Part shown: positions 40,354-48,498 of the stretch, one piece after another
Layout of the letters: each line of letters begins with the position of its first letter
How positions within the stretch are numbered: the stretch's first letter is position 1
Source: Tolypothrix brevis GSE-NOS-MK-07-07A
Lineage (GTDB): Bacteria > Cyanobacteriota > Cyanobacteriia > Cyanobacteriales > Nostocaceae
Assembly (NCBI GenBank): GCA_019358985.1
Contig: JAHHIJ010000033.1
Coordinates: 22,836 to 86,835, forward strand
Length of the DNA stretch: 64,000 bases
Direction of reading: 5' to 3'
Made by a program: the position numbers and the translations under genes
Notes under the pieces: generated by a model
Database searches by the model: none
Seen by the model: the letters and a program-made list of their open reading frames with translations, nothing else
Told to the model about the DNA's origin: nothing

Positions 40354-40402
40354 CTCCGCAAAATCTTAAAAGATAAAACTAAACCCAGTATGGATTGCGG
40401 AG
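40354..40402. promoter_or_regulatory. Inverted repeat in the region upstream of cp12
   Basis: CTCCGCAA (40354-40361) pairs with TTGCGGAG (40395-40402) across a 33-base AT-rich loop, 145 bp before the cp12 start. The wider sequence shows no other palindromic-repeat family word, so it may be a specific operator or leader structure. The evidence is limited to the complementarity. Confidence 0.35.
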
Positions 40403-40546
40403 TTTGCTGTAATAGTAGTGGATTACCAGGCTAAAACACTAACTTTAACAGCTAAGTGGCTAGCGTGGTGAGCAATAATCCAAAAAAAACTGCAATTTTA
40501 AACTTTTTCTATACTGGTATTAAGAACACATAACGAGATTAAAGCA

Positions 40547-40792
40547 ATGACCAACATCTCAGAAACAGCTAAATCCGACATCCAAGCGCAAATACAAGAA
40601 GAGGTTGAGGAAGCTCGTACTGTCTGTGACGTTTCCGGCACTAATTCCGCTGAATGTGCTGCTGCTTGGGATGCAGTCGAAGAACTCCAAGCTGAAGCCT
40701 CTGATCAGCGGCTGAAGAAGAAGAAAAACTCTTTAGAGCAGTACTGTGATGACAACCCAGAGGCAATTGAGTGTCGAATTGACGACAACTAA
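40547..40792 (+). CDS. cp12: CP12, Calvin cycle redox regulator
   Basis: CP12 is an intrinsically disordered protein that, when oxidised, bridges GAPDH and phosphoribulokinase into an inactive complex in the dark. The 81-residue product has both cysteine pairs: Cys27/Cys37 (VCDVSGTNSAEC) and Cys67/Cys76 (YCDDNPEAIEC), and the core AAWDAVEELQAE (about 40-50). The C-terminus ends RIDDN rather than the more usual VYED-like ending, which might weaken GAPDH binding. No CBS domain fusion. A small inverted-repeat element begins 5 bases after the stop. Confidence 0.96.
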   Translation: MTNISETAKSDIQAQIQEEVEEARTVCDVSGTNSAECAAAWDAVEELQAEASDQRLKKKKNSLEQYCDDNPEAIECRIDDN

Positions 40793-40796
40793 CAAT

Positions 40797-40892
40797 TAGA
40801 CATCAGGAGTGGAAAAGATTTACAAGACGTAGCATTGCTACGTCTTGTAGGGCTTCTGGATAACGCATAATTAATTTCCCCTCCTATGTCTA
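40797..40892. repeat. 96-bp MITE-like element with TAGACAT ends and internal palindrome
   Basis: The ends TAGACATCAGGAG and CTCCTATGTCTA are inverted repeats with one gap. Inside, ACAAGACGTAGCA and TGCTACGTCTTGT (40822-40848) form a 13-bp stem around one base, followed by GCTTCTGGATAACGCATAAT and TAATTT, a word shared with 14137-14242, 46040, 50174 and 59880. This copy gives the best view of the element's boundaries in the window. Confidence 0.82.
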
Positions 40893-40933
40893 GGCTCTAC
40901 AAGTTGCTTGTTTTTTTGTCAACTGAGAAAATT

Positions 40934-41530
40934 ATGGTTAATGAAGTTTGGTTTCGCCCGTTAGTGTGGATAGACTACCGTCTAGCGGTATTATTCACAG
41001 TGATTATTCCTCTAATTCTTCTAATTTGGGCGTTTGTGCAGAAAGCAGAAGCGGTACAACGCCTGTTAATTATTTACTGGCGAGTATCGAGTCTGTTGGC
41101 AATCTCAGTTTACTTAATGATTGGTGGGTTCGGGATAAGTTTTATCTCAAGTTTGATAGCTCGTATCCTGATTCCGATTTCGTTATGGTTCTGGATAGAC
41201 CTCAACGATGAAATTGAATATACTCTAAGTGGTATTTTAAAGCTGATTTTTACTTCTTGGCGCTGGGCTGTAAGTGTTTATTGTGCCTTGGGTGCTTTAG
41301 CTACTCTGCCTTTTTTAGGTTGTGCTTTTTCAGCAAATGCTTTCGCTACCCCCTATTGTCGCGTCTGGAGAGAAGCACCGTTATTGTTTAAAGAATATTT
41401 TCATCCCAATAGCAAGCCAGGATTTTTGGGCTTTCTCGGCATAGTTGGTTTAATAATTTATGTTGCTTGCTTAGGCTACTTTGTCTTAATTAAGCTAGGC
41501 AAGCAGGGGCGATCGGCTACACAACAATGA
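40934..41530 (+). CDS. DUF3177 family membrane protein
   Basis: The 198-residue protein from the ATG at 40934 (MVNEVWFRPLVWIDYRLAVL) has five to six membrane helices (LAVLFTVIIPLILLIWAFV, YWRVSSLLAISVYLMIGGFG, LIARILIPISLWFWIDL, WAVSVYCALGALATLPFL and LGFLGIVGLIIYVACLGYF). This matches DUF3177, a cyanobacterial and plastid-lineage family of unknown role, probably thylakoid or plasma membrane. I rejected the ATG at 40886 because its codons lie in the MITE-like element. A GAGAAAATT sequence precedes the chosen start. Confidence 0.8.
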   Translation: MVNEVWFRPLVWIDYRLAVLFTVIIPLILLIWAFVQKAEAVQRLLIIYWRVSSLLAISVYLMIGGFGISFISSLIARILIPISLWFWIDLNDEIEYTLSGILKLIFTSWRWAVSVYCALGALATLPFLGCAFSANAFATPYCRVWREAPLLFKEYFHPNSKPGFLGFLGIVGLIIYVACLGYFVLIKLGKQGRSATQQ

Positions 41531-41652
41531 AGAAGGGGAAAGGGGAAAGGGGAAAGGGCAAGAAAAAATCCTTCCCCAGGAAAAGAATGTAGAGACGTAG
41601 CACAGAATAGTCTTGTAGCGGTTCTGGGTAATGCGTAAAATATCTACAATGT

Positions 41653-41952
41653 ATGGCAAATTTTATCGGTAAGCGGCTGGAACAATATACTACCAAACGC
41701 CCCCAAGAAGTCTTAGTTGTAACGGCAGAAATTGCTGGTGAGCAAGACAAAATTGTTATATTTAAAGGCTTTTCTAGTTCCTTGACGCGCTCAACTGCAT
41801 TCGATCCGGATATACCTGTATTGCCAGATGAAGCGAAAATTGAGAGTATTGACCGAGTAGCGACTCCTTACAATCCCCAAGCGCCTCATTATATTCAACA
41901 AGGACTGTCTTGGGAAGCTATGCAAGTTTTCTTGTCAGAGGTGGGAGTTTAA
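41653..41952 (+). CDS. Conserved cyanobacterial hypothetical protein
   Basis: The 99-residue protein (MANFIGKRLEQYTTKRPQEV, LVVTAEIAGEQDKIVIFKGF, SSSLTRSTAFDPDIPVLPDE) has a compact alpha/beta pattern with no signal or membrane segment. I recall homologs across cyanobacteria and plants (small unnamed DUF), often annotated hypothetical. The ending YIQQGLSWEAMQVFLSEVGV is a helix. It is on the same strand as the DUF3177 gene, 122 bp downstream, with a degenerate repeat (41530-41640) in between. Confidence 0.7.
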   Translation: MANFIGKRLEQYTTKRPQEVLVVTAEIAGEQDKIVIFKGFSSSLTRSTAFDPDIPVLPDEAKIESIDRVATPYNPQAPHYIQQGLSWEAMQVFLSEVGV

Positions 41953-42303
41953 GGGGTTTCGTTGGAGGGAGAATCCGATCGCACCGAATCGCACTACACA
42001 GCACCGATAAGATCGCGTTTGTTGTCATTAAGATAAAAAATGCTTGTATCCGATTGACAAAATTATGTTACTTTATTATGAATAATCATAAATAAATTCC
42101 AACCAATTCATATTTTTTGTAGTATCCACTATCGGTTAGATTTCTCTTCTTAATCCCATTTGCCCATTTATCAGCTAGACAAACGCGAACCAGAGCGCCT
42201 TTGTTGAGGATTTTCTTACCTTAAGAGCTTATTTATCAGCAAAAACCTCTCAATTTAGACCAGAGAGCCATAATTATTCATCACATCTACCACTTTTGCC
42301 ATC
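41953..42303. other. Spacer upstream of guaA
   Basis: 351 bp without a supportable gene, AT-rich, with two HIP1-like GATCGC words near 41980-42015. No purine riboswitch core (conserved three-way junction) is visible to me. Promoter elements cannot be assigned. Confidence 0.4.
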
Positions 42304-43923
42304 ATGAATACAGCGGTGATACCTACAGAACAAGCGCCTCAAAAAGTTAAGTCTTATGGACGGCTTGATCGGCAAATTATTTTAATTCTCGATTTCGGCT
42401 CTCAGTATTCTGAATTGATCGCCCGTCGCATCCGCGAAACACAAGTATACTCCGAAGTTCTTTCTTATCGCACCACAGCAGAACAATTGCGCGAACTAGA
42501 TCCCAAGGGAATAATCCTTTCCGGGGGACCAAATTCAGTATATGACAACTACGCTCCCCATTGTGACCCAGAAATTTGGAATTTGGGAATTCCCATTTTA
42601 GGTGTGTGCTATGGAATGCAATTGATGGTAAACCAGCTTGGTGGCGAAGTATTAAAAGCTGACCGGGGTGAGTACGGCAAATCATCGCTATACATAGATG
42701 ACCCCACAGATTTACTGACGAATGTCGAAGATGGCATAACTATGTGGATGAGCCACGGAGATTCAGTCACAAAAATGCCGCCCGGATTTGAATTGCTGGC
42801 ACATACTGAAAATACTCCCTGTGCAGCCATTGCCGACCACACGAAAAAACTTTACGGTGTCCAGTTTCATCCAGAAGTGGTGCATTCTCTAGGGGGTCAG
42901 GCATTAATCCGTAATTTTGTATACCACATTTGTGAATGTGAACCGACTTGGACAACCGCTGCTTTTGTGGAAGAAGCGATTCGCGAAATTCGCGCCAAAG
43001 TAGGTGAAAAGCGAGTGCTGTTAGCGCTTTCTGGAGGCGTGGATTCATCGACGCTGGCATTTTTGATGTATAAAGCGATCGGCGATCGCCTAACTTGCGT
43101 GTTTATTGACCAAGGCTTTATGCGAAAATTAGAGCCTGAGCGATTGCTGAAATTATTTAAAGAGCAGTTTCATATTCCGGTAGAGTATGTAAATGCACGC
43201 GATCGCTTCCTCAACGCTCTTAATGGTGTCACCGATCCCGAAGAAAAACGCCGTCGCATCGGACACGAATTTATTCACGAATTTGAAGAAACATCAAAAC
43301 GCCTCGGTCATTTTGACTATCTAGCTCAAGGTACACTTTATCCAGATGTCATCGAATCGGCTGGTACCAACGTCGATCCCCAAACAGGCGAACGAGTCGC
43401 GGTAAAAATTAAGAGCCATCACAATGTCGGCGGTTTACCGAAAGATTTGCGATTCAAACTCGTAGAACCCCTGCGGAAACTATTTAAAGATGAAGTCCGC
43501 AAAGTTGGGCGTTCTATTGGCTTACCAGAAGAAATTGTCCAACGCCATCCTTTCCCAGGTCCAGGTTTGGCGATTCGCATCCTTGGTGAAGTCACCGCTG
43601 AACGGTTAAATATTTTGCGCGACGCTGATTTGATTGTGCGGCAAGAAATTAACCAACGCGGCTTGTATCACGATTATTGGCAAACCTTTGCCGTATTGCT
43701 ACCAATCAAGAGTGTCGGGGTAATGGGCGATCAGCGTACTTATGCTTATCCCATTGTCTTGCGGATTGTCCAAAGTGAAGATGGTATGACCGCTGATTGG
43801 GCGCGTGTACCTTACGATGTGTTGGAAGCGATTTCTAACCGGATTGTAAATGAGGTCAAAGGTGTGAATCGGGTGGTTTATGACATCACATCGAAGCCAC
43901 CTGGAACCATCGAGTGGGAATAA
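42304..43923 (+). CDS. guaA: GMP synthase (glutamine-hydrolysing)
   Basis: GuaA aminates XMP to GMP. The 539 residues hold the class I glutaminase domain (Cys102 in [10 protein letters not shown], His-Glu in [10 protein letters not shown]), the ATP pyrophosphatase domain (P-loop [23 protein letters not shown]) and the C-terminal dimerisation domain ending in the strictly conserved [12 protein letters not shown]. The N-terminal 20 residues before [15 protein letters not shown] are an extension common in cyanobacteria. A bidirectional terminator follows the stop. Confidence 0.98.
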   Translation: MNTAVIPTEQAPQKVKSYGRLDRQIILILDFGSQYSELIARRIRETQVYSEVLSYRTTAEQLRELDPKGIILSGGPNSVYDNYAPHCDPEIWNLGIPILGVCYGMQLMVNQLGGEVLKADRGEYGKSSLYIDDPTDLLTNVEDGITMWMSHGDSVTKMPPGFELLAHTENTPCAAIADHTKKLYGVQFHPEVVHSLGGQALIRNFVYHICECEPTWTTAAFVEEAIREIRAKVGEKRVLLALSGGVDSSTLAFLMYKAIGDRLTCVFIDQGFMRKLEPERLLKLFKEQFHIPVEYVNARDRFLNALNGVTDPEEKRRRIGHEFIHEFEETSKRLGHFDYLAQGTLYPDVIESAGTNVDPQTGERVAVKIKSHHNVGGLPKDLRFKLVEPLRKLFKDEVRKVGRSIGLPEEIVQRHPFPGPGLAIRILGEVTAERLNILRDADLIVRQEINQRGLYHDYWQTFAVLLPIKSVGVMGDQRTYAYPIVLRIVQSEDGMTADWARVPYDVLEAISNRIVNEVKGVNRVVYDITSKPPGTIEWE

Positions 43924-43935
43924 TAAAAGCAGAAA

Positions 43936-43970
43936 AAGAAATAAGGTGGGCATTGCCCACCCTATTTCTT
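43936..43970. terminator. Bidirectional terminator between guaA and the globin gene
   Basis: AAAGAAATAAGGTGGGC and GCCCACCCTATTTCTT form a stem of about 15 pairs with an ATT loop. The A-run on the left and T-run on the right let it work for both convergent genes. Confidence 0.85.
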
Positions 43971-43989
43971 TTCACTTTGCGAAATTTAA

Positions 43990-44403
43990 TCAAGAAACTT
44001 CCTTCGCCCCTTCTAACATAATGCTAGCGATCGCATCATAAGCATCACACCAAGACTGTTTTACCTCACTCGTCCAGTTTGCTCCGAGATAAAATTCAAA
44101 AGTCTTCAATAGTGATGCACCCACCATTGGGTAATATTCTTGGATAGTGCCATATTTAAGATGCCTCGCCCCCATTTCCTTCAATGCATTGTTTAGCACA
44201 TCTGGTTGACGGAGGTTTTCAACTACCAATACTAAAGCTTTTATGATATGCTTTCGCTGCTCGTTCATGTCAGTATGTGCAAACAACGGCTGAAGTTGAG
44301 GGTAATCAGTAAACAGATTTTGGTAGAAACTCGCTGCAAAGTCTGGAGCTAATGGTTTGACTTGAGCAAAACTGCTTTCTAAAGCTTCGAGATTTAAAGT
44401 CAT
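43990..44403 (-). CDS. Single-domain globin (flavohaemoglobin-like)
   Basis: The 137-residue protein has a full 3/3 globin fold: FAQVKPLAPDFAASFYQNLF with Tyr27 (B10), Gln49 at the distal E7 position in MNEQRKHI, and the proximal His81 (F8) in GARHLKYG. EYYPMVGASLLKTFEFYLG corresponds to the G helix region. It lacks the reductase domain of flavohaemoglobins. Tyr B10 plus Gln E7 suggests tight O2 or NO chemistry such as NO dioxygenation, which is an inference. Cyanobacterial homologs are usually called globin family protein. Convergent with guaA. Confidence 0.88.
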   Translation of the reverse strand: MTLNLEALESSFAQVKPLAPDFAASFYQNLFTDYPQLQPLFAHTDMNEQRKHIIKALVLVVENLRQPDVLNNALKEMGARHLKYGTIQEYYPMVGASLLKTFEFYLGANWTSEVKQSWCDAYDAIASIMLEGAKEVS

Positions 44404-44501
44404 TGTACTGGTACTGTTTTTAATGGGTTCCTAAGAAGAATTATCTCTCTCCAAAAAGCAATACTCTGATTGTCTTTATCTTTTTTAACGTGAGTTCGAC
44501 T

Positions 44502-44629
44502 TAGTACAGAATTTCGCTTTTTTCGTAGCAAATCCTCTTAAAAAACTCTGCGTCACTTTGCGTTTACCTCCGCGTTCCTCTGCGTTAAAAAACACTACGA
44601 ACTTATGCAAAGCTGTACTTAGTTTGGAC
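44502..44629. repeat. Inverted-repeat element with ACTTAGTACAG / CTGTACTTAGT ends
   Basis: ACTTAGTACAG (about 44502) and CTGTACTTAGT (about 44619) are inverted with one mismatch. The interior contains AAAAAACTCTGCGTCACTTT, GCGTTTACCTCCGCGTTCCT and CTGCGTTAAAAAA, the inverse of the words at 34250-34306 and 6055-6110. It fills most of the globin upstream spacer. Confidence 0.7.
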
Positions 44630-44656
44630 ATATTTGGGTTGAGCCTCAATTTGCGC

Positions 44657-45544
44657 TCAAAAGCTAATTTGCTCAGATTTGTAAGAAGGTGGTTCGACGT
44701 GAATTAAAATCCTGACTGGGCTAAAGCGTTCTTCTAAACGCCTTTCTACTTCCTCAGTGATGCGGTGTGCGGTTTCAACGTCTGAGGAATCTACGATTAA
44801 ATGCATCTCGATGAAGACTTGACGACCAAGAACACCGCGAGAAGCGATATCGTGACAATTAACGACACCAGGTACAGAAAGGGCGATATTATAAATTGCT
44901 TCGGGTGCGATCGCCATTTCATCCACCAGCCAAGGTAAATTATCTTTTAAAACTGACCAGCCACTCCAAAATACCAACAAAGCGACGGGAAAGGCTAAAA
45001 CCAAATCCAGCCATTGATAACCCAACCAAACGCCAATTAAACCACCGATTACACTAATTGTTACCCAAACATCGCTCATGGTATGTTGGGCATCGGCAAT
45101 CAAAATTGGGCTGCCTACCCGTTTACCCACATGGCGTTCATAAAAAGCTACGAAAATATTCACGCCCAGTACAAGTAGTAATAACCACAGTTCTGATTGT
45201 GATATTTTTACCAAGTCCCTACCTTTAATAATTCCTTCAATTGCACTTTGGAGAATTTCAAAGCAGGCTATTCCCAGAAAAGCGGAAATTCCCAAAGCAC
45301 CCAAAGCTTCAAATTTTAGATGTCCGTAGGGATGCTCGCGATCGGGTTTTGGGGAAGAAAACCTAATAGCAATCAATCCTAAAATGTTGTTGGCGCTATC
45401 GGTAACGCTATGTAAAGCATCAGCTTGCAAACTGAGAGAACCTGTCAACATTCCGACAACCGCTTTTAATATCATTACAAACAAGTTTAGTACCAGAGTG
45501 ATAATTAACACCCTTCGCACCGTGGGACGATTATCGTATGTCAT
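44657..45544 (-). CDS. Cation diffusion facilitator family transporter
   Basis: CDF proteins export Zn2+, Fe2+, Co2+ or Mn2+ by proton antiport. The 295 residues have six membrane helices and the metal-site motifs SLQADALHSVTDSANN (His-x-x-x-Asp, TM2) and ILIADAQHTMSDVWVT (His-x-x-x-Asp, TM5). The TM2 site is Asp-Ala-Leu-His...Asp (DALHSVTD) and the TM5 site is DAQHTMSD, so each has D-x-x-H plus D as in Zn/Fe-type pumps. The C-terminal domain (GRQVFIEMHLIVD, AHRITEEVERRLEE) is the ferredoxin-like metal sensor. Specificity is not readable. No regulator gene is adjacent. Confidence 0.92.
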   Translation of the reverse strand: MTYDNRPTVRRVLIITLVLNLFVMILKAVVGMLTGSLSLQADALHSVTDSANNILGLIAIRFSSPKPDREHPYGHLKFEALGALGISAFLGIACFEILQSAIEGIIKGRDLVKISQSELWLLLLVLGVNIFVAFYERHVGKRVGSPILIADAQHTMSDVWVTISVIGGLIGVWLGYQWLDLVLAFPVALLVFWSGWSVLKDNLPWLVDEMAIAPEAIYNIALSVPGVVNCHDIASRGVLGRQVFIEMHLIVDSSDVETAHRITEEVERRLEERFSPVRILIHVEPPSYKSEQISF

Positions 45545-45865
45545 AGATTTTTTTTTACAATTATGTTCTATGACCTCTAATGTAAAACTTAAAACACGAA
45601 TTTAATGTATCAATCTCTTACGCAGTAAGGATTGTATATCTCTATAAACTCAACTTATTACGCCTTATTGTTGACATAATTTTTAACTAAAATTAGCTAC
45701 AAGCCTGTTAAACGTTACTATTTCTTTTTTCTAGGCAACTGTTTTTATGTCATTAACACCAAGAATATTTCATGAAAAATCATTCTTTAGTGGTATTGTT
45801 GACATTTGGGAAGTTCACACCATAAGCGTCAAAATTAACTTGGTATGCAAGGTTTTTTCTAAACC

Positions 45866-45957
45866 AGGACTTACGCACGGACTACGTATTTCCGTCCCTA
45901 TCGACGTAAGGAAGCAATCTCAAAGTCTTGTTTTCTGGTAACGAGTGCGTAAGTCCT
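45866..45957. repeat. 92-bp MITE-like element with AGGACTTACGCAC ends
   Basis: AGGACTTACGCAC (45866-45878) and GTGCGTAAGTCCT (45945-45957) are perfect terminal inverted repeats. Length and ends match the element at 34119-34211, but the interior is unrelated (GGACTACGTATTTCCGTCCC and so on). Both probably were mobilised by the same transposase, which is absent here. Confidence 0.88.
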
Positions 45958-45987
45958 ATAAACTATAGGAACCAAAAGCAAAACCAT

Positions 45988-46066
45988 TAGACATAGGCGT
46001 ACAAAAGACGTAGAGACCTAGCAATGCTAGGTCTAATCAAGGGTTTTGGGTAATGCATAATCACCC
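45988..46066. repeat. TAGACAT-family repeat with compensatory stem change
   Basis: TAGACATAGGCG leads into GTAGAGACCTAGCAATGCTA and GGTC, then TAATCAAGGGTTTTGGGTAA and TGCATAATC. The stem GACCTAGCA/TGCTAGGTC differs from the usual GACGTAGCA/TGCTACGTC at two positions that pair with each other. Confidence 0.8.
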
Positions 46067-46120
46067 ACGCGATCGCACTGGAAAATATTATTTGTAGCAA
46101 GATATTCTCATAAATAGCTC

Positions 46121-46474
46121 ATGTCCCCAAACAATCTAACATTGAACCTAATTGAAGGCTCTGTCTCTTTTAGTTTTTCACCCCAAGCAGCACGAGAATT
46201 AAAAGTAGCGATCGATCAATTGATGGAAAGCCTCAAAGCTGTTTCGACTAAAAGCGCTTCTAATGTAGGTAAAGTTACTCCCCAGCGTCCGATGGAATAT
46301 CGTTACACAGGAGAGGTATTTTTAGAGATTTTTTGTAATCCCAATATCTGGGCTACACCCTTCGCGGCTAAAGTCCTGCTTACCATTCGTGATGTGAGCA
46401 TCCGTCTCACGACAGAAGCGGAACTCACCCGCCTCATTGAAGATGTGAATCAGTATTTGGAACAAGTAGGTTAG
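46121..46474 (+). CDS. Conserved cyanobacterial hypothetical protein
   Basis: The 117-residue protein ([79 protein letters not shown]) has alternating strands and helices and no export signal. I recall similar small proteins in filamentous cyanobacteria but no function. The ATG lacks a clear ribosome site (ATAAATAGCTC precedes it). It lies between two repeat-filled spacers. Confidence 0.6.
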   Translation: MSPNNLTLNLIEGSVSFSFSPQAARELKVAIDQLMESLKAVSTKSASNVGKVTPQRPMEYRYTGEVFLEIFCNPNIWATPFAAKVLLTIRDVSIRLTTEAELTRLIEDVNQYLEQVG

Positions 46475-46927
46475 TAGGAGAGTGGGGGGGGACTCCCCGC
46501 TTTCCCAATGTGGCGTTTAGAAGGTAGTATTTAGCAGAACAACTAACAATAAACAACGCTCTTAAGAAATAATATGAAAAATCACCGGAACAGTTCCATA
46601 TTAGAAACCGCCCCGGTAATTTAATTAACAAATTATATTCTAGGTGTTGTACTGGATGTGCTGCAATTGCCGTTCCTTCGGACTCTTGCAAGGTTATCCC
46701 CCCTCTTTTAGACCAGGAGGAGGATTTTTCAAAGAGAAGATGCCTTGTCAACATCCGAATCGTCCCGCAGCCTGCACTAACCCTTTGAGCGTTTCTCCAA
46801 GACACAAGCCCGTGTGTGTTTCAACAGACGCTTAAGAAGTTTCCATGAATGAAACCTCTTGGGGCATTGCAGAGGCGATCGCGCTACTTGACGCTTTTCT
46901 ATAAATTAGACGAAGGGAGTTTCTGTA
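46475..46927. other. Spacer without a supported gene
   Basis: Open frames on both strands are short and compositionally unlike proteins. AGTTTCCATGAATGAAACCT (46840-46859) is a small inverted repeat (GTTTcCAT/ATGaAAC). A HIP1-like GCGATCGCG lies at 46876. A purine-rich ribosome-site-like GAAGGGAG at 46913 precedes the small ORF that follows. Confidence 0.4.
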
Positions 46928-47056
46928 ATGATGGAATTGAGCGGCATGGAGCGGGAAAGACGGATTATCAGCAGAGAATATCCTTGGCTATTAAGCCTTA
47001 AGTCTTCTGTTGTCACATCCGCACATCCATTTAGACACTTTCATTTCAAAAACTGA
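46928..47056 (+). CDS. Possible small protein of 42 residues
   Basis: An ATG-ATG start with GAAGGGAG 8-14 bases upstream opens a 42-codon frame: MMELSGMERERRIISREYPW, LLSLKSSVVTSAHPF and a His/Phe-rich end. The N-terminal half is charged and helix-like, unlike random translation, but I do not recognise it. It converges with the DUF4327 gene. The evidence is limited to the ribosome site and composition. Confidence 0.3.
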   Translation: MMELSGMERERRIISREYPWLLSLKSSVVTSAHPFRHFHFKN

Positions 47057-47075
47057 GGATTACAACAAAAACCCA

Positions 47076-47312
47076 TTAATCGTTTTCCCATTTTTCACGA
47101 CCAATCAAATCGCCGATGCGATCGCGCAGTAAAAAATCACATTTTTCTAATTCGCATTCCACGCAAACCCACTCTCTAGCAGGGATGTATTGGCAGAGTG
47201 TGTATATTGGCTGTTGTCGGCTGACCATCCCCTTTTGCACCAGTCGGCGTGCTTCGTCTTGGATGACATCCAGAGAGTAGTAGTTAATAGAAGGCACCGT
47301 ATTGATACTCAT
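47076..47312 (-). CDS. DUF4327 family protein
   Basis: The 78-residue protein, with YYSLDVIQDEARRLVQKGMV, SRQQPIYTLCQYIPAREWVC and VECELEKCDFLLRDRIGDLI, matches DUF4327, a small conserved cyanobacterial family. Three to four Cys residues (CQYIP, WVCVECELEKC) could bind a metal, but no role is known. The ATG at 47312 starts MSINTVPSIN. It stands alone; a 1.2 kb gene-poor region lies upstream. Confidence 0.82.
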   Translation of the reverse strand: MSINTVPSINYYSLDVIQDEARRLVQKGMVSRQQPIYTLCQYIPAREWVCVECELEKCDFLLRDRIGDLIGREKWEND

Positions 47313-48498
47313 GGTTTTAACTCACAAAGTTAGACTTAATTAGTATTCCTAAGAAAACTTAGGAACGAACACCACAAGGATTAATCTTGTGGCTGGGCTT
47401 TTGTATTTTGGTATACGGAACTATTTACATTTTGACGCTACATATCCTCAAATTATCTAAAGAAATGTTACGAAAGTCAAGTATTCATGACATTTTCTTT
47501 GGATGCGTCTCAAAAAATAGTACCTCGGTAATTATAGTAACCTGTTTATCAAAAGTGCAAATTCTTTTGAAAAGGTTTAAAAGCTTGGCAGAATAATGGT
47601 TTCATTTCTGATTTGGTAGAAGTTATTAGTTCCAAGGCAAGTTATTTAAATATCAAATGATGTACTTAAAGTAGTGCCTGAGACTGGTAGAATCCTTTTC
47701 CGGTGAAATAGTTCAGAAACATTTATCAAGAGCGAGGGTATCAACTGTTGCAAAGCACAACGGCTGAAGTATACCACAAAAGCTTTTGGATAAATATATT
47801 GTTAGTAATTCCTTAAAGAAATATACATCTCTAAATTGACCTTCAGGAACGCAGAAAAAAACATTGCTCTTGGTAAAAAACTGTAACAATGTTGGATGAT
47901 TTGCTTTTAGGTTAACACTGCTTTGGGTGTGGCGATCGCTATTTTGAGTTATGTGTAGCATCTGGTAATATTTTCCTTAATTGCTTGGGCGTAATGGGTG
48001 AAAAAATCTCATGCCAAAAAGTGATTTCTGACAATTAGATTGTGTAAATGAATACCATACTCAATATAAATTTTTCTGCCATTGATAAGTTTTCTCGATA
48101 AAATAGCTGGTGAATCATCAAGTTATCTGAGTTTGTTACGAAACCTTGACTCATATATCTAGTTAAGTCGTTTGCTAACGATAATGCTTTCACCATCTCT
48201 CGAACACAAGCAATGCTATACAGTAGCTACGGATACATAAATAATATATATGTGACTAGGATATCCCTGAAGCAGGCATAGTCATATTTAAGCAAATGTA
48301 AAGCGATCGCATCTGTAAAGTGTTTGGCTGATTTCCTGGAAGTAATTGTTGTTAAAATTACATTGTTATTTCAGTTACGTAAATATCCAGTATTGTCGCT
48401 AGCAATTATCACCGCGATCGCAACTCTGATGCAATAGGTATAGAAATCGTAGAGACGTTCCGGCGGAACGTCTCTACAATAGGTTTTCCAAGTAATGG
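47313..48498. other. Gene-poor region of about 1.2 kb
   Basis: No frame here looks like a protein: the longest candidates (47387-47596 plus, 47713-47961 minus) have no recognisable motif and poor starts. The region is AT-rich with three HIP1-like sites (47934, 48305, 48415). A 29-bp palindrome, half GTAGAGACGTTCCG, sits at 48449-48477 close to the gltX stop. It may hold decayed genes or an unannotated RNA, but I cannot support any. Confidence 0.45.
48449..48477. repeat. 29-bp palindrome of the GTAGAGACGTTCC type
   Basis: GTAGAGACGTTCCG and CGGAACGTCTCTAC flank a single base. It lies 21 bases beyond the gltX stop and could double as a transcription terminator. Confidence 0.85.

Larger units (their letters stand above)
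45545..46120. other. Repeat-bearing spacer
   Basis: No gene is supported. It contains the AGGACTTACGCAC element (45866-45957) and a TAGACATAGGCG-led repeat (45988-46066). The part before 45866 is AT-rich and featureless to me; a 64-codon frame there (45747-45941) ends within the MITE and has no protein-like pattern. Confidence 0.5.

Noticed and set aside
45747..45941. 64-codon frame upstream of the AGGACTTACGCAC element
   Set aside because: It ends inside the repeat element and shows no family-like segment.
46434..46805. 123-codon minus-strand frame
   Set aside because: It runs antisense over the end of the conserved gene at 46121-46474 and has no family-like pattern.
47387..47961. Two frames (plus 47387-47596, minus 47713-47961) in the gene-poor region
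   Set aside because: Composition and starts are poor, with no conserved motif. I leave the region as non-coding.
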